64,000 nt of DNA from Amia ocellicauda (taxonomy: Eukaryota; Chordata; Actinopteri; Amiiformes; Amiidae): assembly GCF_036373705.1 (NCBI RefSeq), contig NC_089852.1, positions 29,190,707 through 29,254,706 of the forward strand, given 5' to 3'. The translations under genes were made by a program, and so were the position numbers. Of the stretch, positions 15,001-25,670 are shown in pieces (position 1 is the first letter of the stretch; each line of letters begins with the position of its first letter). Below the pieces are notes generated by a model. It searched no databases, was not told the DNA's origin, and was given only the letters and a program-made list of their open reading frames with translations.

Positions 15001-18000
15001 TAACCGGAAAGGATGATTAACAAGGTTGCCTTCATATCATTATTTTAAAGCTATTTACACAGCATTTTTTTTTTTTTTTTAATATTCACCCAAGTTACAT
15101 AATATACACGGTTGTTCACCTGGAACTTAATTTGTCATTTACACAAATTATATGTAGACGAAAAAAATAAATGCAAAAAAGTACTGATCAAAAACAGCAG
15201 TTAATGATTTGGGAAATAAGTCTTTAGATGTGCTCTTGTAGCACAGATTTCCGCAGATCTGCAGTTTTCAAACAAGTACAAAAGACGTGCAGAACTACAG
15301 AAATCTGTGCTACAAGAATGCACGTGTCGAAAATGTTTTTTGTAATTTAGTTTTTCCCACTTAAGGAGTTGCCTATACTGATGCTCAAGTCATGGGGGCA
15401 CTGCCTAGCGATACTCAGGTTGTGTGTGAGCCGTCCTAGGGCGGGCTGTGTTTACACTGCAGTTATGACGCCTCTAACTCAGGCACAGCACTAAGGACAA
15501 CATAACCCATTGCAAAGCCACCTCTTGAGCAGGCTGTTCTTAGGTCATCTGATACCCCTTTTCCATTGGCATATCCAACCCGACCTGGAACCAGGCTGGC
15601 ACTGTGCAGCATGTTACCCACTGGCAATTTTTGCAGGAAAACCAGCATATACTGTAGCCCTCCAGGAATGGAGTGATTTTTTTTGTTAATATTAAGCAGC
15701 TTCAACTGTGTATACATACATACACTTTAGGCAGTGTTTTCTCATTGTGTCACATAGTCAATTACTGTGAGATGCCATAGGTAAAGTGCATCTGCTAATC
15801 AAATAATAATAAAAAAACAATTTCCTACCTGCAGGAAGCTGAGGTTCAGCGGCCCCTGAAGGTGAGTTATCTCCAAGTTGCCTTGCACCACCTGGCAGCC
15901 CGTATACAACATCTTCAGGATCTCATAGTGGTTTTCCTGACTTGAGGGTAGTGACAACCTCATCTCTGTCCCTGTACATACTTGGAGAGGAAGAGAGAGA
16001 AAGATACATTGAGAGAGGGTTGAAACAGACAGAAAGGGTGAGACAGAGAGGTATAGCACATATGAGAGGGAGAAAGTGAATGATGGAACCATGGAGAAAC
16101 AGAATGTGAGCAATTAACGAAGGGAGAGAGAAAAAAGGTAAAATGAAGAGATGGAATTAGTTAAAACATTTGTGGAAGGGAAAAAATATACAGGCAAATG
16201 ATAAAGGGAGACATTTTTGAGAGGGACAGTAAGAGTAAAAAGTGAGGGAAAGGAAGAAACTGGGGGCGATTAATGAAGGGAGGAAGTGATAGAAGGAATA
16301 TCCACAAAGGCAGAGACAGCCTTGTAATTAATTTCAATCTGACTGTCACTGAAATCCTGAGGATGTGTGGGGTAGGATTTCTCTGGCAGTGTAACCAAGT
16401 TATACCATGCACACAGACCGCTGTGGTCTATAATTATTTCCTTATGGTTTCCTGTGAACTTCCTCTGAACTGAGGCTATAAGACCCAAAACTACACTCAT
16501 ACTTCCTGTTGCACTTCCTCCTTGCGGTGTCGTTTTCCAATTTCGGAAGCGGAGGATAACAGGAGATGTGTAATTGGTGGGCTAGAGAGGGCGAGGGGGG
16601 GTTATCAGAACTGGTCTTGTTTCCGTTCCGATTTCTCTGCTCTGGAACACAACCAACACCACAGACTGTAAAAACCAGGCTCCCACACAGAGCTCCAGTA
16701 AACCCTCTACACTGAGCAACTGCAGAAGTTATTAGATTGACACCCCAAGCCCAAGTTAGGGTATGGTCATGTTTAGGGTCAGGTTATGATTAAAGTTGGG
16801 CTGGCAGTGAGAGTTCAGGTTGGGGTAAGAGAGGAGTTAGGTTCAAATCCCTCTGAAAGAGATTAAATGTTTATACATAACGAGGGATATTAAAGGGGAG
16901 ACAGATTAGAGAGAGAATATATTATTATTATTATTAATAATACAGGCTAGGAAATGAAAATAAGCCTGCTGTGCGCTCCATGTGAGATCTGTGGCGTTAA
17001 AGGAGTCAGGAATCCCTCGTCAGTTCACTTGGCTGCAGCGTGCGTGTGCATCAGAGTGTGACAATGGTGACTGACACATGGACACGCATGCACGCACACA
17101 CACTGGCTGCTATAATCCCCTGCTCTCTCTCCGAGCTGCAATAGAGCGCCGTGGCTTGCAGGCCCAGGGACACCATTGCTCCATGGCATATCCTAGCAAC
17201 CGAACACAGTGGGTTTGCCGGATCAAAGTGCCAAAGGGTTTCTGTGGTAACCCAGGGAGACCCAAGTCACTATCCCTAGCCCTGCCAGCACCAGGAATTA
17301 AGAGTTGATCTGTTAAAAGTGTTCCTTATTAACTGTATTTATCCCTTTGGTTTACAGGAATAGCTATACAATCTGGAAATACACCATGACCACATGTCTT
17401 ATTTGACATGCCATTGCATATTGTATAAGATGCCATTCAGTGAATGTCTTATTTGTATTCCTGTTCAATCTGCGAGATTCCTTGCTTTACTTTCTGGGTA
17501 GTTCGCCCCCTCTGCTGTCCTGACTAATAGGTCTAGCTAAATATTAAGTGGTAATGCATTCGCAGAAGTAATCTGGCTGTTTTCAGTCTGCAAGTCCTGT
17601 TATACAGCACGTGGGATGTGTGCAGCTCTGTTTGGATTGACCTGCCATAAAAAGCACTTCTGAAACTTTTCTAATGTTAATGCAGAGGAAATGTGCTGAG
17701 GAGAAACAGAGAGTAAGACATGAATGAAAGGGTCGAGAGAAAAACATAAAAGGACAGAATGGCAGAAAGCAAGAGAGCGAAAGACATGGAAAGTCAGGGG
17801 AAGGGAGAAACAAGATGGGTGATTAAGGAAGCAAGAGAGTGAAGGAAGGAAGAAAGAGAAAAAGAGACAAAGCAAGAGAATGAGAGGGAGAAAGAGAGTG
17901 AGGCAGTGAGATATGCAGGGAGAGAAAGTGAATCGCAAGGAGAAAAAGTTGGGGTGATTCATGAAGGGAGATAGGCAGAAAGGGAGAAGGGAAACATGGA

Positions 18001-21000
18001 GAGAGCAAGAATGGGAGACAGACTGGAGGAAAGGAAGAAATAGAAAATGATTGCCATAGAACACTCTTAGAATAGTTAGTGAAGCATTGCACTGAAATGT
18101 GCCGCTCTGGGCCCTGGCCTGTTATCAATCTACAATTATTTTTTCTAATGCTAAACTCAGCATTTTATAGTCATCTATAAGTATTATAAGTCATCTGAAA
18201 TTATTAGCCATGTTGTGTTGTTTGTTTGTTAATGTTATTACTGATATTTAAATAATGCAATAATACAGGATCAGCTTTTAAACAAACCATAACACTTTCC
18301 TCCAATGAGCAGAGAAAAAAAGTTTTCTAGTGTATCTTTAACAAGGAAACAGAGAGAATATATTACCTGGGTAGGTAAGAAGTGAATTAACAGGAAATAG
18401 CAGGTTATCTAGACTACAATACACCTGTCCATGGCCACAACCCAGGTCTCTTTGGTAATGAGCGATATGATAGATATTTCCTGTTGTTGTTGATAAAACT
18501 GTTTTGAGTTTTGATGCAGACCAACAACTTCTCCCACCCAACCGACAAAGCAACACAAAGGACCTGAAGGACTGGATACACTGGAAATTGCAGGGCTGAA
18601 ACACTACTACAGCACATTGTGCATACACATATAGATACAGACACACAAGTCGTCACACATAAAATCATGACCTGCACAGGGAAATGTACTGAAACACACA
18701 AACAACACTGCAAAACTGCATTAATAAAGACATTAAAAATGGGATTTCAGCCTTCCACTGCATACAATGTGTGTGTTTCTTTAACAGATGCTGATCACAG
18801 ACGAAGGAAGTAAGACAAATATTGCAAGGGGCAGCATAGGTGTAGAATGGCGTAGTACCACATTTTATTCACTGCAATGTATCTGGGGTCATAAAAACAA
18901 ACTAGTATATTTGGAACTGGCACAAAATACTTGTAAAGCAGTATTTTCCTGTATGAGAGACTTTGTAGGGGGTGGAGCTCAAAAGTAGGTACAAGTATTG
19001 TCTACCACCCACCCTCCCCTTACTGTTTGTTCCTGGACGATAAGAAGTTGGCAGTCATCTGTTAACTCTACACTGACCTTTGAAGTATTCACTGATTGGC
19101 TGTCTCTGTTTAATGTTTTTAATATGGAAATTATGCTGTTTGTTGGTCTCCTATAATACAGTTGTGTTGGCAGTGTGTGTGTGCATGGTTGGTGTTTTGA
19201 TTTGAAAAGCAGAAATAGTTTGGCTGTCAGCCATCACCACTCAGATATGAAAATGACTTCAGCACTCCTCTCTTCCTACTCGGGATCACTATGTGCTGCC
19301 ACACTGCAATTACCATATTCTGGGCCAAACCTCATGCCAACTGTGCCAGTCTCTACGCCCCTGCTCTCAAGTAGAGCATGGGAGCTAGGTTTTTAATCCC
19401 TCTTTCCATACAAAGAGCCTTTCCTGGTATCATTCAATCTTAAATAAATACATCAATACAATATTAAAGGTCTACTTAGTACTATTTCATAATAGAAGCA
19501 AAAATCTATTTAAAAAGTTACTGACTTCCTCAACCAATGTGAATTACACACTTTTAATGGTAATAAATATAAAGATGTCTAACTCCTTTGTAAAACGAGA
19601 AGTTGCATATCGAAGCATGAGAAGTCTGAAGTGCAGCACATTTTATCGTTTAAATTGAAATAATTCTGTCTTTCACACAGTATACAACGAAATGTGAAAA
19701 TAACATTTTTCCAGCCAGCCAAACACACAGGCAGAAGTCTGCCAACAAATCAATTAGATTAATCAGGGCTTTTGATTTCCTTTGTGCTATCTGTATCTTT
19801 TCTTTGATATCTCTAATGTCTAGCTTCCATTTCTAAATTTAATAATCTCATTTTAGACACGCTGCCCCTACGAGATTTTATCATTTACCACTAGTAAATA
19901 TTAGTCTTGGAAAGTTGTAGAATGCAGTTTTATCTTTTTCCTGGAGTGAACTGCTACCTCGGGCTGAACTGAGGAAACTGCATTGCTTCATAATCATCTC
20001 CATTAGCACAGTCAGTGCAAGAAACTAAATAAAGAAAAGGGATAAGAATCACAGATTGAATATTTACTTAGTTTCCCTATTATTATACACAAACATTCCA
20101 CTAAAAACATGAAGTATGATCTGCCAAAATATTTTCACAAAAGAAAATATAAATATAGTATTATTAATAATAAAACAATCAACTCATTATCTTATTTTTG
20201 CATTATATGTAGCTACACACATACAATCTATCTAAATCTTTATGACTTGTTGACTGGAAAGATGAAAAAAAAAAAATTCTACACAATGATGGAAACAGTA
20301 AAGCCTTTTTGAAAAGGGAACCACTAACTCAGTTTCCACTACGAACATGTTTCCCGGGGTTATTTAAAATGCAATGCAATCTATATGTGACAGTGATACT
20401 ACCAAGGAAATCCAGGAAGGCAAATGTGGAATGACTCAAACGGTATCATTCAATTTTGATCTCCAGAATGCAAGTAATTGAGTAATTGCATTGGATCATA
20501 ATAATAGCTAAATGTAGTTTTTAGTATTCTTATTTGATATTTGTTAAGATACCATTGACCTTTAAATACTTTTGCTTACTTGTACCCCATCCTCATTCTC
20601 CAAACACCAACTTACACCATGTGTCCTCTCTAATGCCCAGTCTGAGTATCGCATGTAAAAAAAAAGATACTCATGCCTGACTTGGATTGTGATTGCTGAC
20701 CTGCCCTCCCTGACGGATATATAAGGAGCATCAAATGCACAGGCTGCCATAATGTGTGTCATAGGATGTCCAAGGAGAAAGAACCTCACTTAAGTAGGTA
20801 GACAGAAACATTAAATGCGCTCTCTCTCCCTCTCCCTCTTGGCAGCAGACTTTCGATAATCAGGTCTGAAGGCCATAAACACAGCAAGAGAAAAAAAAAA
20901 GTTCCAAGGTTATATTGCTAGAGTTTAATGTTGACTTTGAAGGGGGTGGGGGAAGGAAGGTCTAGAATGGGGATCAGTGCCAGTGTTTTAAAGCAACCTT

Positions 21001-23941
21001 GGCCAAATGCCCTATTAGATTAGTAGGTAAAGATTTGGCAATTTGCAGGAACTGGGTATTTCTCATCATCAAGAGCAAACTAAAAGTGAAAGCTGCAGAG
21101 CAATGAATGTTGATCTAGTAGGGAAAGCCCACCATCACAATACATGCCGTCCTTTTGATAAAATATATTTAAATTATCTGTTTCTGCTGTCTTCTCACAA
21201 AGCTCTTCTTGCTGCATATCTCACTGTGAGGATTGTATAGAATGATATGCTGTTGTTATATAGTGATGTGACTAACTACAAAAGTGCTAACAGGCTTTCC
21301 ATATAATCCTCTATGGTCTTTATCCACTCTGACAGCTTGGCCAGTATACATAACCAATAAAGGTTACCCCGCATTATGAAACTGTCACAACGCCTCAGCT
21401 GCCTTCCAATCACTAACCAATTACCAATCCACTATAAAAATATCCATATCCATATCTAAATACAATCACTGACTATTACTTACTTTTAAATTCAGTGCCC
21501 TGCATTGGTGTTTGGGAGTCTGTGTGTTCTAAACTAAAATCTGCAGTTTGTGTACTTCCCATGAGTCATTTGCAAAATACATTTCTGAGCTCCTGCAAAG
21601 GATCCTAAAATGCCAAACTGAAAGAAGTGTGGAGGGGAAGATATTTACCATCGCACAGTATGGTAATGTCCACTGAATAACTAAGACACAATACAAAATG
21701 TTAACACCAATAAACAGCTCTAAATTTCTTTCAGTTTCTTGGAGTACAGAAAGAATGTGCAGATGGTGAACTATTCCAGCAGTTATACACAAAGAATAGT
21801 CTTTTACAGTAGGATACTGTTTCTCTGCTGTGGTAGGCCTAATTTTCAAGATAATCTTGAACTAAAAAACATATTATATATAACTAAGAATTCTGCTTTA
21901 AATAGTTATTTTTGAACACTTGGTTGACTAAAAGACCAGCCCAGCAAACTCTAAAAGCATACCTTACAGGATGTGTCCATATAGACCTTGTAATGATTAG
22001 AAATGATCAGCTGAATACACAGTAACTGTCAGCTGATTGACACCGTAGTGACTGATCAGTACTGGCAGGTAGCCTACTGCACAGTACTGCTCAATGGAAG
22101 TTTGCCTGTGTATATCACAGTATAGAGTACTGTGAATAAAACGTGTATAGGGATCCTGCAACAAAAAGTTACCCTTCTGTACCTTTACATAAAAAACAGT
22201 TAATAACTGTTAAAACTTTTATGAAGATGAGGACAATTTCAAACATCTAGGGCAGAATATAAACCACTGGTCAAAAGAAGTGCAACATAAATATGAGCAC
22301 AAAAATTGGCTGGAGTACTTGGCTGGAATACTCATTTTAATTTTCAAACCTAAACTCTCTTTGTGCCTTCAAATGAAAAACCTTTCACCAAAATGTGTGC
22401 TAAATGTGTTAACTGCATTTAAAGCTGGGAAATTAATCCAAACAAATATAATTTATACAAAAATTAATAAAGAGTCAAAAAATCTTGAGATGTGTAACTG
22501 CAATGTGTAACATGAAGATGTATGATTGTAATTATAACACATGCGAAAGAGCGAACATGAAAGTTTGTGCTGTCAGTTGGTTGGACGTATTGCTAGTAGA
22601 CCACTATTTAAAAATACAAATACAACAACAAAATCCCCTGAGGAAAAGGAAGGTGAAGTTGATAATTATTGTATGCAAAATTAATACAGACAAAGTCAAA
22701 TAATCGACAGCAATCCTGGTGAGGCCTTCATCAAACAGTGACTCAACTGGCTGGCTGACAGGCAGAAAATGATGATGATGATGATGATGATAACGAATGT
22801 AATACATTTTGCTGATTTGTGTGTGTGTGTTTCACTGAGAACAGCTTCTAGAATGACTTGTATGTGGGTTTCAATTTCAGTCAACTGTAAAGACAAGACA
22901 GAGGTAAAGAAAGAAAGAAAAGAAAAGAAAAAGCCAAAAAGTCATATTGGACGTAACTGGAATTGTGTGTGTGGAATACAATTACATTAGGAGAACGTTT
23001 TGGGAATATAAAGGTGTTTTATCGTTTTCAACAGTAGGGCAGGGACAGGGTGCGAAAGTAAGATCGACGTGCTGCGGAGGGTTTCCATTCTGTCCGCATC
23101 CACAAAGAAATGACTGTACACAGGAAGTTATACGCATCTATAAGTGGGCTATTAATTAGGGGGGCATGCAGAGTCCGAGCTCTCCACGCTTTTTCGCACT
23201 TGCATGCAGTCTTTTGTGTCTTAAGAAGAAAAAACATGAAATGTAGTAGTATCTGACGTGGAAACATATAACACTGCTAAAGTCAAAACGCCAATTAGCC
23301 AAGACTACGACATCAAATGATACATTGTATCCACTCTGACTGTTGTGCATGGATGTAGCTTATTTCATGTATGTACTGCGGAGTTTATTCCCATGTGTGT
23401 TTATTCGTTTTTCAATCAGTCCTCGGCTTCATTGGAAACCTGGGTCTAATTACCCTGGTCAATATGCGCCATACAGCATTGGCCGTCTCCACGCAGGGTT
23501 GTAATTAAATGTCAGAACTGGTTTCCAAGATTAGAGGCACGACGGGATACTTTCTTGTTGACTAGAGAATGGCATTCGTCGCGATATTGTCGGTGCTGCT
23601 GTCACTCAGAGGTTTTCAAACAGCCCTCACTACGCTGTGTTGTTCACACATGTAAAATGTGAATCTCGGCGGCTGGCAGCACAGATTTGCAGTGCCTTGC
23701 TGTACGGGCTGTACGGGCTGTACGGGTCGGGGTTCGTGCGGCACACAGCAGTGTCGGACGAGTCGTGTGGCTACATTGTGTCCCCCCGTCCCCTCTCGTC
23801 TCGTCCCTCTCCCTCCGCCTGGTTTCTGTCGCTCCCAGTTTCCCGAACAAGGTTTCAAAGTCACCCACCTTCTCTGCCCCTTGTGCCCGCAATCCGGAGC
23901 AGCAGGGCGAGCAGCACAAAACTTCCTCCCGGCGAGTCCAT
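1..23941 (-). CDS. erbb2: erbb2 receptor tyrosine kinase, coding exons 1-14 (5' part; gene runs off the left edge)
   Basis: Erbb2 is the ligand-less EGFR-family receptor that heterodimerises with Erbb3 and Erbb4 at the plasma membrane. Coding exons, in transcript order: 23941-23869, 15980-15829, 13212-13023, 12612-12478, 11703-11635, 10880-10765, 10487-10346, 10013-9897, 8643-8517, 8184-8111, 4003-3913, 3713-3514, 944-815, 90-1. All junctions are GT-AG and phases stay open throughout. They encode a signal peptide, L-domain I (exons 2-4), furin-like cysteine-rich domain II (exons 5-8), L-domain III (exons 9-12) and the start of domain IV (exons 13-14). The dimerisation-arm region in exon 7 reads [11 protein letters not shown]. 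Exon lengths of 152, 135, 69, 116, 142, 127, 74, 91 and 200 equal those I recall for human ERBB2. Exons 3, 8 and 13 are shorter by whole codons. Transmembrane and kinase exons are outside the window. The assignment to ERBB2 rather than EGFR or ERBB3 rests on similarity plus the pgap3-pnmt-tcap neighbours. Confidence 0.95.
815..944 (-). CDS. erbb2: erbb2 exon 13 (start of domain IV)
   Basis: The exon has no long open frame of its own and was found by phase and similarity. The 130 bp encode [20 protein letters not shown], then [20 protein letters not shown]. The CWGPGPxQCVxCxxFLRGxECVEEC pattern is diagnostic of ERBB domain IV. It is one codon shorter than human. The acceptor is cttcacag and the donor gtagga, in phase 2. 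Confidence 0.92.
2094..2490 (+). mobile_element. Possible solo LTR-like fragment
   Basis: The segment starts tgtgggacagtaccctg, has an AATAAA at about 2433-2438, and continues with a T-rich end through gagtgttccttgtctgtc. This layout resembles an LTR with its own poly(A) signal. I could not find a target-site duplication or a clear CA terminus, and no internal retroelement genes are present. Confidence 0.3.
3085..3330. repeat. Old interspersed repeat fragment
   Basis: Phrases such as 'tagtgtcatctgcaaatttcacaagtttac' and 'aatactgagaaccaca' resemble, from memory, an old LINE/SINE-type repeat common in fish genomes. No coding frame survives. It lies in erbb2 intron 12. Confidence 0.4.
3514..3713 (-). 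CDS. erbb2: erbb2 exon 12 (end of L-domain III)
   Basis: The 200-bp exon encodes [20 protein letters not shown], then a [20 protein letters not shown] segment and a [10 protein letters not shown] end. The LGLRSL, HNNxxLCY and TANRP motifs are typical of ERBB domain III. The acceptor is cttcag and the donor gtaagg, in phase 1. Confidence 0.95.
3913..4003 (-). CDS. erbb2: erbb2 exon 11 (L-domain III)
   Basis: The 91-bp exon encodes [20 protein letters not shown] then [10 protein letters not shown]. The acceptor is ctgtcag and the donor gtaggg, in phase 2. It is separated from exon 10 by a 4.1 kb intron holding a Tc1-like element. Confidence 0.93.
4385..4570. mobile_element. Fish DNA-transposon fragment (Tc1/mariner-type end)
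   Basis: The segment from about 'ttagtctgtccaattac' to 'gtgtcactgtcc' resembles, from memory, the common fish repeat whose termini read ttggacagtgacac and which contains 'ctaccctcaaattaaag' and 'catcttgattgtttc'. No coding sequence is present. It lies in erbb2 intron 10. Confidence 0.5.
4568..4650 (+). repeat. Repeat tail with hammerhead-ribozyme-like core (possible Penelope-like remnant)
   Basis: CTGATGA at 4577-4583 is followed by a 5-bp stem (GACAC 4585-4589 with GTGTT 4594-4598, loop agca), then GAAAC at 4599-4603, then AATAAAATG. This is the box order of a hammerhead core. Penelope-like elements are known to carry such motifs. The stem III and cleavage-site region do not fit well, so activity is doubtful. 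Confidence 0.4.
5093..6575 (-). mobile_element. Degenerate Tc1-like (Tc1/mariner) DNA transposon
   Basis: A roughly 1.48 kb element lies in erbb2 intron 10. Its two ends are long inverted repeats: about 5110-5300 mirrors about 6375-6573, sharing the reverse-complement blocks gcatcaattcttct, tttggtgtgaccaccctttg and gctttcaaaaatagacatgt. The right terminus (cagtactg) is followed by TA, fitting Tc1 target preference. The minus strand encodes Tc1 transposase pieces in different frames: an N-terminal helix-turn-helix region ([16 protein letters not shown]), [15 protein letters not shown] in another frame, and [19 protein letters not shown] with the first catalytic Asp. Frameshifts and loss of the C-terminal two thirds make it inactive. 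Confidence 0.9.
5708..6205 (-). pseudogene. Tc1-like transposase remnant
   Basis: An open stretch of 165 codons starts with a Tc1 transposase N-terminus (paired-like helix-turn-helix) and reaches the WTDESKF block that holds the first Asp of the DDE triad. The middle is shifted: the [12 protein letters not shown] block lies in another frame at about 5772-6065. The remaining catalytic residues (second Asp and Glu) are absent from any open frame. Remnants of the 3' half are visible as nucleotide similarity towards 5300 only. The element is probably a dead copy. No link to erbb2 function is apparent. Confidence 0.85.
8111..8184 (-). CDS. erbb2: erbb2 exon 10 (L-domain III)
   Basis: The 74-bp exon encodes [20 protein letters not shown] then IEIT. 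It contains two N-x-S/T sequons. The acceptor is gtttcag; the donor gtacta follows ATCACAG, in phase 1. Confidence 0.9.
8517..8643 (-). CDS. erbb2: erbb2 exon 9 (start of L-domain III)
   Basis: The 127-bp exon encodes [20 protein letters not shown], then [20 protein letters not shown]. The VCYGLGM and C-K-I-x-GSLAF motifs match ERBB domain III. The acceptor is ctctcag and the donor gtaaga, in phase 2. Confidence 0.93.
9897..10013 (-). CDS. erbb2: erbb2 exon 8 (end of domain II)
   Basis: The 117-bp exon encodes [20 protein letters not shown] followed by a [10 protein letters not shown] tail. It is one codon shorter than the human 120 bp I recall. The acceptor is preceded by a (CT)n tract. The donor is the non-optimal gtttgt. 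Confidence 0.92.
10346..10487 (-). CDS. erbb2: erbb2 exon 7 (dimerisation arm)
   Basis: The 142-bp exon encodes [17 protein letters not shown], then [20 protein letters not shown] and TCVKECP. This is the part of domain II that carries the dimerisation arm in ERBB receptors; the Tyr-Asn and FESxPN residues are kept. The acceptor is cccag and the donor gtgagt, in phase 1. Confidence 0.95.
10765..10880 (-). CDS. erbb2: erbb2 exon 6 (cysteine-rich domain II)
   Basis: The 116-bp exon encodes [20 protein letters not shown] then [18 protein letters not shown], ending in phase 0. The [14 protein letters not shown] string is a hallmark of ERBB domain II. Confidence 0.95.
11288..11345 (+). repeat. 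L2/SINE-type 3' tail
   Basis: 'gtcaccctggataagggtgtctgctaagaaataa' followed by (ataataat) matches the 3' tail shared by many fish SINEs and L2-type LINEs, as I recall it. Related fragments occur at about 15765-15815, at 24838-24875, and inverted at 53640-53720. Confidence 0.6.
11635..11703 (-). CDS. erbb2: erbb2 exon 5 (cysteine-rich domain II)
   Basis: The 69-bp exon encodes [20 protein letters not shown] followed by CQI, the first furin-like Cys module (CWG motif). The acceptor lies directly after a (CT)n run. The donor is gtaagt, in phase 1. Confidence 0.93.
12478..12612 (-). CDS. erbb2: erbb2 exon 4 (end of L-domain I)
   Basis: The 135-bp exon encodes [17 protein letters not shown] followed by [15 protein letters not shown]. 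The conserved WKDI and paired cysteines fit the end of domain I. The acceptor is cccttag. The donor gtgagt follows GGCAAACT, so the next Cys codon is split T/GC. Confidence 0.93.
13023..13212 (-). CDS. erbb2: erbb2 exon 3 (L-domain I)
   Basis: The 190-bp exon begins [17 protein letters not shown], contains [17 protein letters not shown] with an NGT glycosylation sequon, and ends LKSLT in phase 1. It is 24 bp (8 codons) shorter than the 214 bp I recall for human ERBB2, because the loop after LDN is reduced. The acceptor is gtccag and the donor gtgagagaga. Confidence 0.94.
14400..15620. other. Intron 2 stretch with probable DNA-transposon fragments
   Basis: 'tttacactgcaaggttgaac', 'gatttacactgcagacctaag' and 'gtgtttacactgcagttatg' recur at 14390, 14455 and 15450, and 'acccttttccattggc' occurs near 15553. 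Repeated 'ttacactgcag' boxes suggest short DNA-transposon ends, possibly Harbinger-like. I cannot define complete elements. A CRE-like tgacgtca is present at 14527-14534. Confidence 0.3.
15230..15322. repeat. Imperfect hairpin in erbb2 intron 2
   Basis: The arm cttgtagcacagatttc (15235-15251) is the exact reverse complement of gaaatctgtgctacaag (15300-15316), with partial pairing extending on both sides and a loop of about 48 nt. It could be a foldback-element remnant or a structured RNA in the intron. Confidence 0.6.
15829..15980 (-). CDS. erbb2: erbb2 exon 2 (L-domain I)
   Basis: The 152-bp exon has acceptor ctccaag and donor gtagga. It encodes [12 protein letters not shown], then an [20 protein letters not shown] stretch, and ends SFLQ in phase 0. 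It is the first receptor L-domain strand and carries the conserved Cys of domain I. Confidence 0.95.
15981..23868 (-). other. erbb2 intron 1 (7.9 kb)
   Basis: No exon-like or conserved coding segment was found. The interval holds purine-rich tracts at 15985-16260 and 17700-18050, a (GAT)8 run at 22768-22791 and assorted AT-rich sequence. First introns of receptor genes often carry enhancers, but no specific element can be named here. Confidence 0.7.
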
Positions 23942-24270
23942 GGTCTTCTCCGCCCCGAGCCCCTATTCCATAGCGCGTTTTCGACACCGACCTCTGTATT
24001 TCCGCAGCCAGCAAACTTTTCCGAGGGCTGGCCGAGCAGGGTTAGGGTTGTTGCAGCCCCAGCACTTCCTCACTCCGTCCCTTCTTCCTTGTAGTCGGGA
24101 GGCTGGAGTGGGAGTACGTGCGCGCCAGGCTGCACTGGGAGTGGCAGCGGCGCATTGAGTTGCACTTACTCAGAAGTTACAACGTCTGCGGAGGGAGAAG
24201 ACCGACACAGCGCAAGCTCGGCACTGGGGACACCTCGTTTGCAAAGAGTGAGGGGAGAGAGCTGCAATGG
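23690..24270 (-). promoter_or_regulatory. CpG-rich promoter / 5' UTR region of erbb2
   Basis: GC and CpG content rise sharply around erbb2 exon 1 compared with the AT-rich flanks, as expected for a TATA-less CpG-island promoter. I see no TATA box at a sensible distance from the ATG at 23941. The transcription start cannot be fixed from sequence alone. Three tandem copies of the 9-mer ctgtacggg lie at 23701-23727, just inside intron 1. Confidence 0.6.
23869..23941 (-). CDS. erbb2: erbb2 coding exon 1 (signal peptide)
   Basis: The ATG at 23941-23939 sits in a strong Kozak context (ACCATGG). It opens a hydrophobic leader, [19 protein letters not shown], followed by TRGRE, and ends in phase 1 at the donor gtgggt. 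Joining to exon 2 gives ...GRE-VCTGTEM. The 73 bp of coding sequence equals the human exon 1 coding length as I recall it. Exon 1 lies in CpG-rich DNA and is separated from exon 2 by a 7.9 kb intron. Confidence 0.9.
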
Positions 24271-25509
24271 GGTTTGCACATGCCTAGTCTATGCTGCTTA
24301 CCCCCTCCAAGTGCGATCTTCAGTTATCAATCATAATACCGTCTCCCCGTCACGGCGCCTTAGCTCGTCCAGAGCAATTGCGTTCATTTGTTCGTCTCCT
24401 TTTCCACATTACACAATCCACTCTTATCTGGTCCTGTTTTGATTCTCGCACTTTTATTAGATGAAATTTGACCCCCTACCTCCCTGGCCCTGTGGAAGAA
24501 TAACCTATATAGGCTATAACTCCAGTTCTCCGAGTCTCTCCCTCCCCCCCCAACTGCTGGCCAAAGTACGAGCTGCAGTAACTTTCAAATCTCAGCTCTC
24601 CGGGGTGTTTTGTTACACTTCATGGCACTGCAGTTTACACAGAGAAAACTGGGATTTAGTGTTTAGGGGGTTTTAATCTGGAAATTTGCATTAGCTATCC
24701 ACAATAATTCACTATTGTTGGTTGGTTGCAAAGTTTAAATGAATACACATCATCATAATTACGAATCATGAATGTATTACTAATACTCCCAGGCTGAAGG
24801 ATTTGTCATTTTGGCCTCTGATGGAGTTATTAAATGCAAATCACCTTGGATAAGGCTGTGAGACAAATGCATGCACACAAATATACAAATTAAATGCAGT
24901 TAGCTTGCAGTTTTGTTTTGTGCATTTCAAAGCACGAAGTCAAGTGACACCCAGTGGACCTGCTCTGGGCGGCTAGGCGGCTGTGCAAGGCATAGCTATT
25001 AATGCATTACAGGTTGTTGGTGCATTCAATGTAAATCTGGTGTGTGCAAAGCAGCCAAACTGGATTAAAGAAGAAAGAAAACACTTTAGAGCAGCCTTGC
25101 ATACCAATCGTAGATTGTGTCTGGGTGACGTTTAGGGGTAAAATATGTTGGATTTCTACCCTTACAGGAATTATTTTATTGAGTATTATATTGTATTATA
25201 AGTATGAGCTGTGTCACAACCTATAGGTTTATAACTTCAAATACTTTATCAAGAGAGTGGGTTCTTTTCAATAACATCAGTATGCTTTATGTGGTTATTT
25301 TGAGAGGGTGACAGCCTTTTCTTTAGCAGTCAAACATTCATTTTGCATAAAATAACACAAATCTTCCCAATATATATATATTTTGAAACAAGGAAAATGT
25401 ACAATTCAACACACTGACATTGGACACTAATTGCATAGTTAACGCTTTTGAACAGAATGAAGCAAATTATCAAAACACTCAGTAGAGAACACACCTGCTT
25501 CTTTTAGAC

Positions 25510-25670
25510 CAGGGGTTCCCAATGTCCTGATGGTTTTTGTTCCAACCGAGATCGTAATTGCTTAATTGAACTAACAAGGCAATATAAGTCTCAATTATAT
25601 AATTAAGAGCTCGGTTGGAACAAAAACCAGCAGGCTAGGGGGTCCTCCAGGACCGGGTTGGGAACCTCTG
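25510..25670. mobile_element. hAT-type palindromic MITE
   Basis: A 161-bp foldback runs from caggggttcccaatgtcctg to the mirrored caggaccgggttgggaacctctg, with internal arms gttggaacaaaaaccagcag and gtttttgttccaac. The flanks ttttagac and ttatagcc agree at 6 of 8 bases, as expected for an old 8-bp hAT target duplication. It resembles fish 'Angel'-like foldback elements and has no coding capacity. Confidence 0.75.

Noticed and set aside
23616..24158. Several overlapping 90-170 codon frames on both strands near 23.6-24.2 kb
   Set aside because: They are long because the DNA is GC-rich with few stop codons. Only the 73-bp erbb2 exon 1 has splice and protein support.
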